From NCBI RefSeq assembly GCF_900116545.1, contig NZ_FPCK01000004.1:62001-126000 (forward strand): 64,000 nt of DNA. The letters are read 5' to 3'. The position numbers were made by a program, and so were the translations under genes. This document shows positions 63,455 through 64,000 of this stretch, piece by piece; positions within the stretch are counted from its first letter, which is position 1, and each line of letters opens with the position of its first letter. The stretch is from Devosia crocina. GTDB lineage: Bacteria; Pseudomonadota; Alphaproteobacteria; Rhizobiales; Devosiaceae. The notes beneath the pieces are model-generated. The model saw only the letters and a program-made list of their open reading frames with translations. It searched no databases and had not been told where the DNA came from.

Positions 63455-64000
63455 TCAAGCAGCAGGATGGCTGGACTGCTGGTCTTTGATCCAGGCAAAG
63501 CGCGGCACGGCGATGTGGTGCAGGCCTTCAGACTCACCGGCGATACGGCGCAAGAGGATTTGCCCCAACATGCGCCCGGCACCGCTGAAATCTTCCGGAA
63601 CTGTTTCGGCATCGGGCTGGAATTGCATGAACATCGAGGTCGACTGCTTGGTCAAGACATGCGCCTTGTTGCTCAAGCCAGCCTCGCTGAGCCCGCCGAG
63701 GATAGCGAGCGCGGAAACTTCTGAAGCACAAACATATCCATCGGGCGCATCTGGGCGTCGCGCGCGCTTGATCACGTAGTTTCGAATGGCATCGGTCGGG
63801 CTACCGAGATTGACGTCCGAAGCAAACTCGAAGCCGATCCCGGCCTCGCGTGCTGCGCGTTGCATGCCGGACTTGAGGTGATCGGTATAGGTCAGCGCGC
63901 TATCGGGCAGAACGATCGAGACCTTGCGGCAGCCTTTCGCAGCAAGGCGCAGCGTTGCCTCATATGCATAGGACTCGTTGTCGAAATCGACAAAAGGGTG
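63455..64000 (-). CDS. LacI-family transcriptional regulator, C-terminal part (cut by window edge)
   Basis: About 181 residues are visible; the N-terminal helix-turn-helix lies beyond the right edge. The sequence matches the second half of the LacI/PurR effector domain: FVDFDNESYAYEATLRLAAKG (two parts), RKVSIVLPDSALTYTDHLKSG, DGYVCASEVSALAILGGL, and the terminal ILLRRIAGES segment. Such proteins repress sugar genes until a ligand binds. Its targets are unknown; the sugar operon with a palindromic operator at 47450 is a conceivable but distant candidate. Confidence 0.85.
   Translation of the reverse strand, partial: HPFVDFDNESYAYEATLRLAAKGCRKVSIVLPDSALTYTDHLKSGMQRAAREAGIGFEFASDVNLGSPTDAIRNYVIKRARRPDAPDGYVCASEVSALAILGGLSEAGLSNKAHVLTKQSTSMFMQFQPDAETVPEDFSGAGRMLGQILLRRIAGESEGLHHIAVPRFAWIKDQQSSHPAA

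Overview
The window is gene-dense, high-GC DNA with no rRNA or tRNA gene that I can see. It looks like a chromosomal segment of a motile alphaproteobacterium of the order Hyphomicrobiales (Rhizobiales). The reasons are the order hprK-chvG-chvI next to a divergent pckA, the many TRAP and ABC uptake operons, and short dispersed palindromic repeats of a rhizobial kind. A Devosiaceae-like host is my guess, not a demonstrated assignment. GTG and TTG starts are frequent; several were chosen here from ribosome binding sites.

Layout. 1-4.5 kb: hprK (cut by the window edge), ChvG/ChvI two-component system and pckA. 4.7-13.7 kb: SleB-like cell wall hydrolase, HAD phosphatase, SelO, a hexuronate pair (fructuronate reductase-like and KDG kinase), PPK2, a PhoR-type kinase and a gamma-carbonic anhydrase-like protein. 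13.8-24.6 kb: a probable operon of N-formylglutamate amidohydrolase-like protein, TRAP transporter, glutamine synthetase-like ligase, aldehyde dehydrogenase and iron alcohol dehydrogenase, divergent from an RpiR regulator with two TIM-barrel enzymes. 24.6-29.3 kb: siderophore-type iron ABC importer and a LysR regulator. 29.4-34.5 kb: TauE permease, DUF1624 membrane protein, RecQ, a small basic protein and an alkyladenine glycosylase, with palindromic repeats between them. 34.6-38.8 kb: D-threonine aldolase-like enzyme, SDR, RidA and a first M81 peptidase. 38.9-47.4 kb: a sugar (probably amino-sugar) operon with Gfo/Idh dehydrogenase, ABC importer, RpiR regulator and cytoplasmic GH20 hexosaminidase. 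47.7-51.3 kb: NTF2-like protein, second M81 peptidase, DeoR regulator and a hydratase-like enzyme. 51.4-62.9 kb: one chemotaxis operon. 63.5 kb to the end: part of a LacI-type regulator.

How the genes work together. The 13.8-21.8 kb operon has the parts of a gamma-glutamylation route: import an amine or amino alcohol, ligate it to glutamate, oxidise alcohol to aldehyde to acid, then hydrolyse the amide. This is inference from gene content. The chemotaxis operon reads STAS, CheY, CheA, CheW, MCP, MCP, CheW, CheR, CheB and ends with a soluble receptor-like protein. That last protein carries two receptor-tip-like segments, two CheZ-like D-x3-Q motifs at matching spacing, and a CheZ-like acidic hydrophobic tail, so it is my best candidate for an undescribed CheY-P phosphatase or signal-termination protein. 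Two other recurring patterns are intercistronic hairpins behind all three substrate-binding protein genes, and palindromic repeat arms that supply the Shine-Dalgarno sequence of two genes and the stop codon of one.
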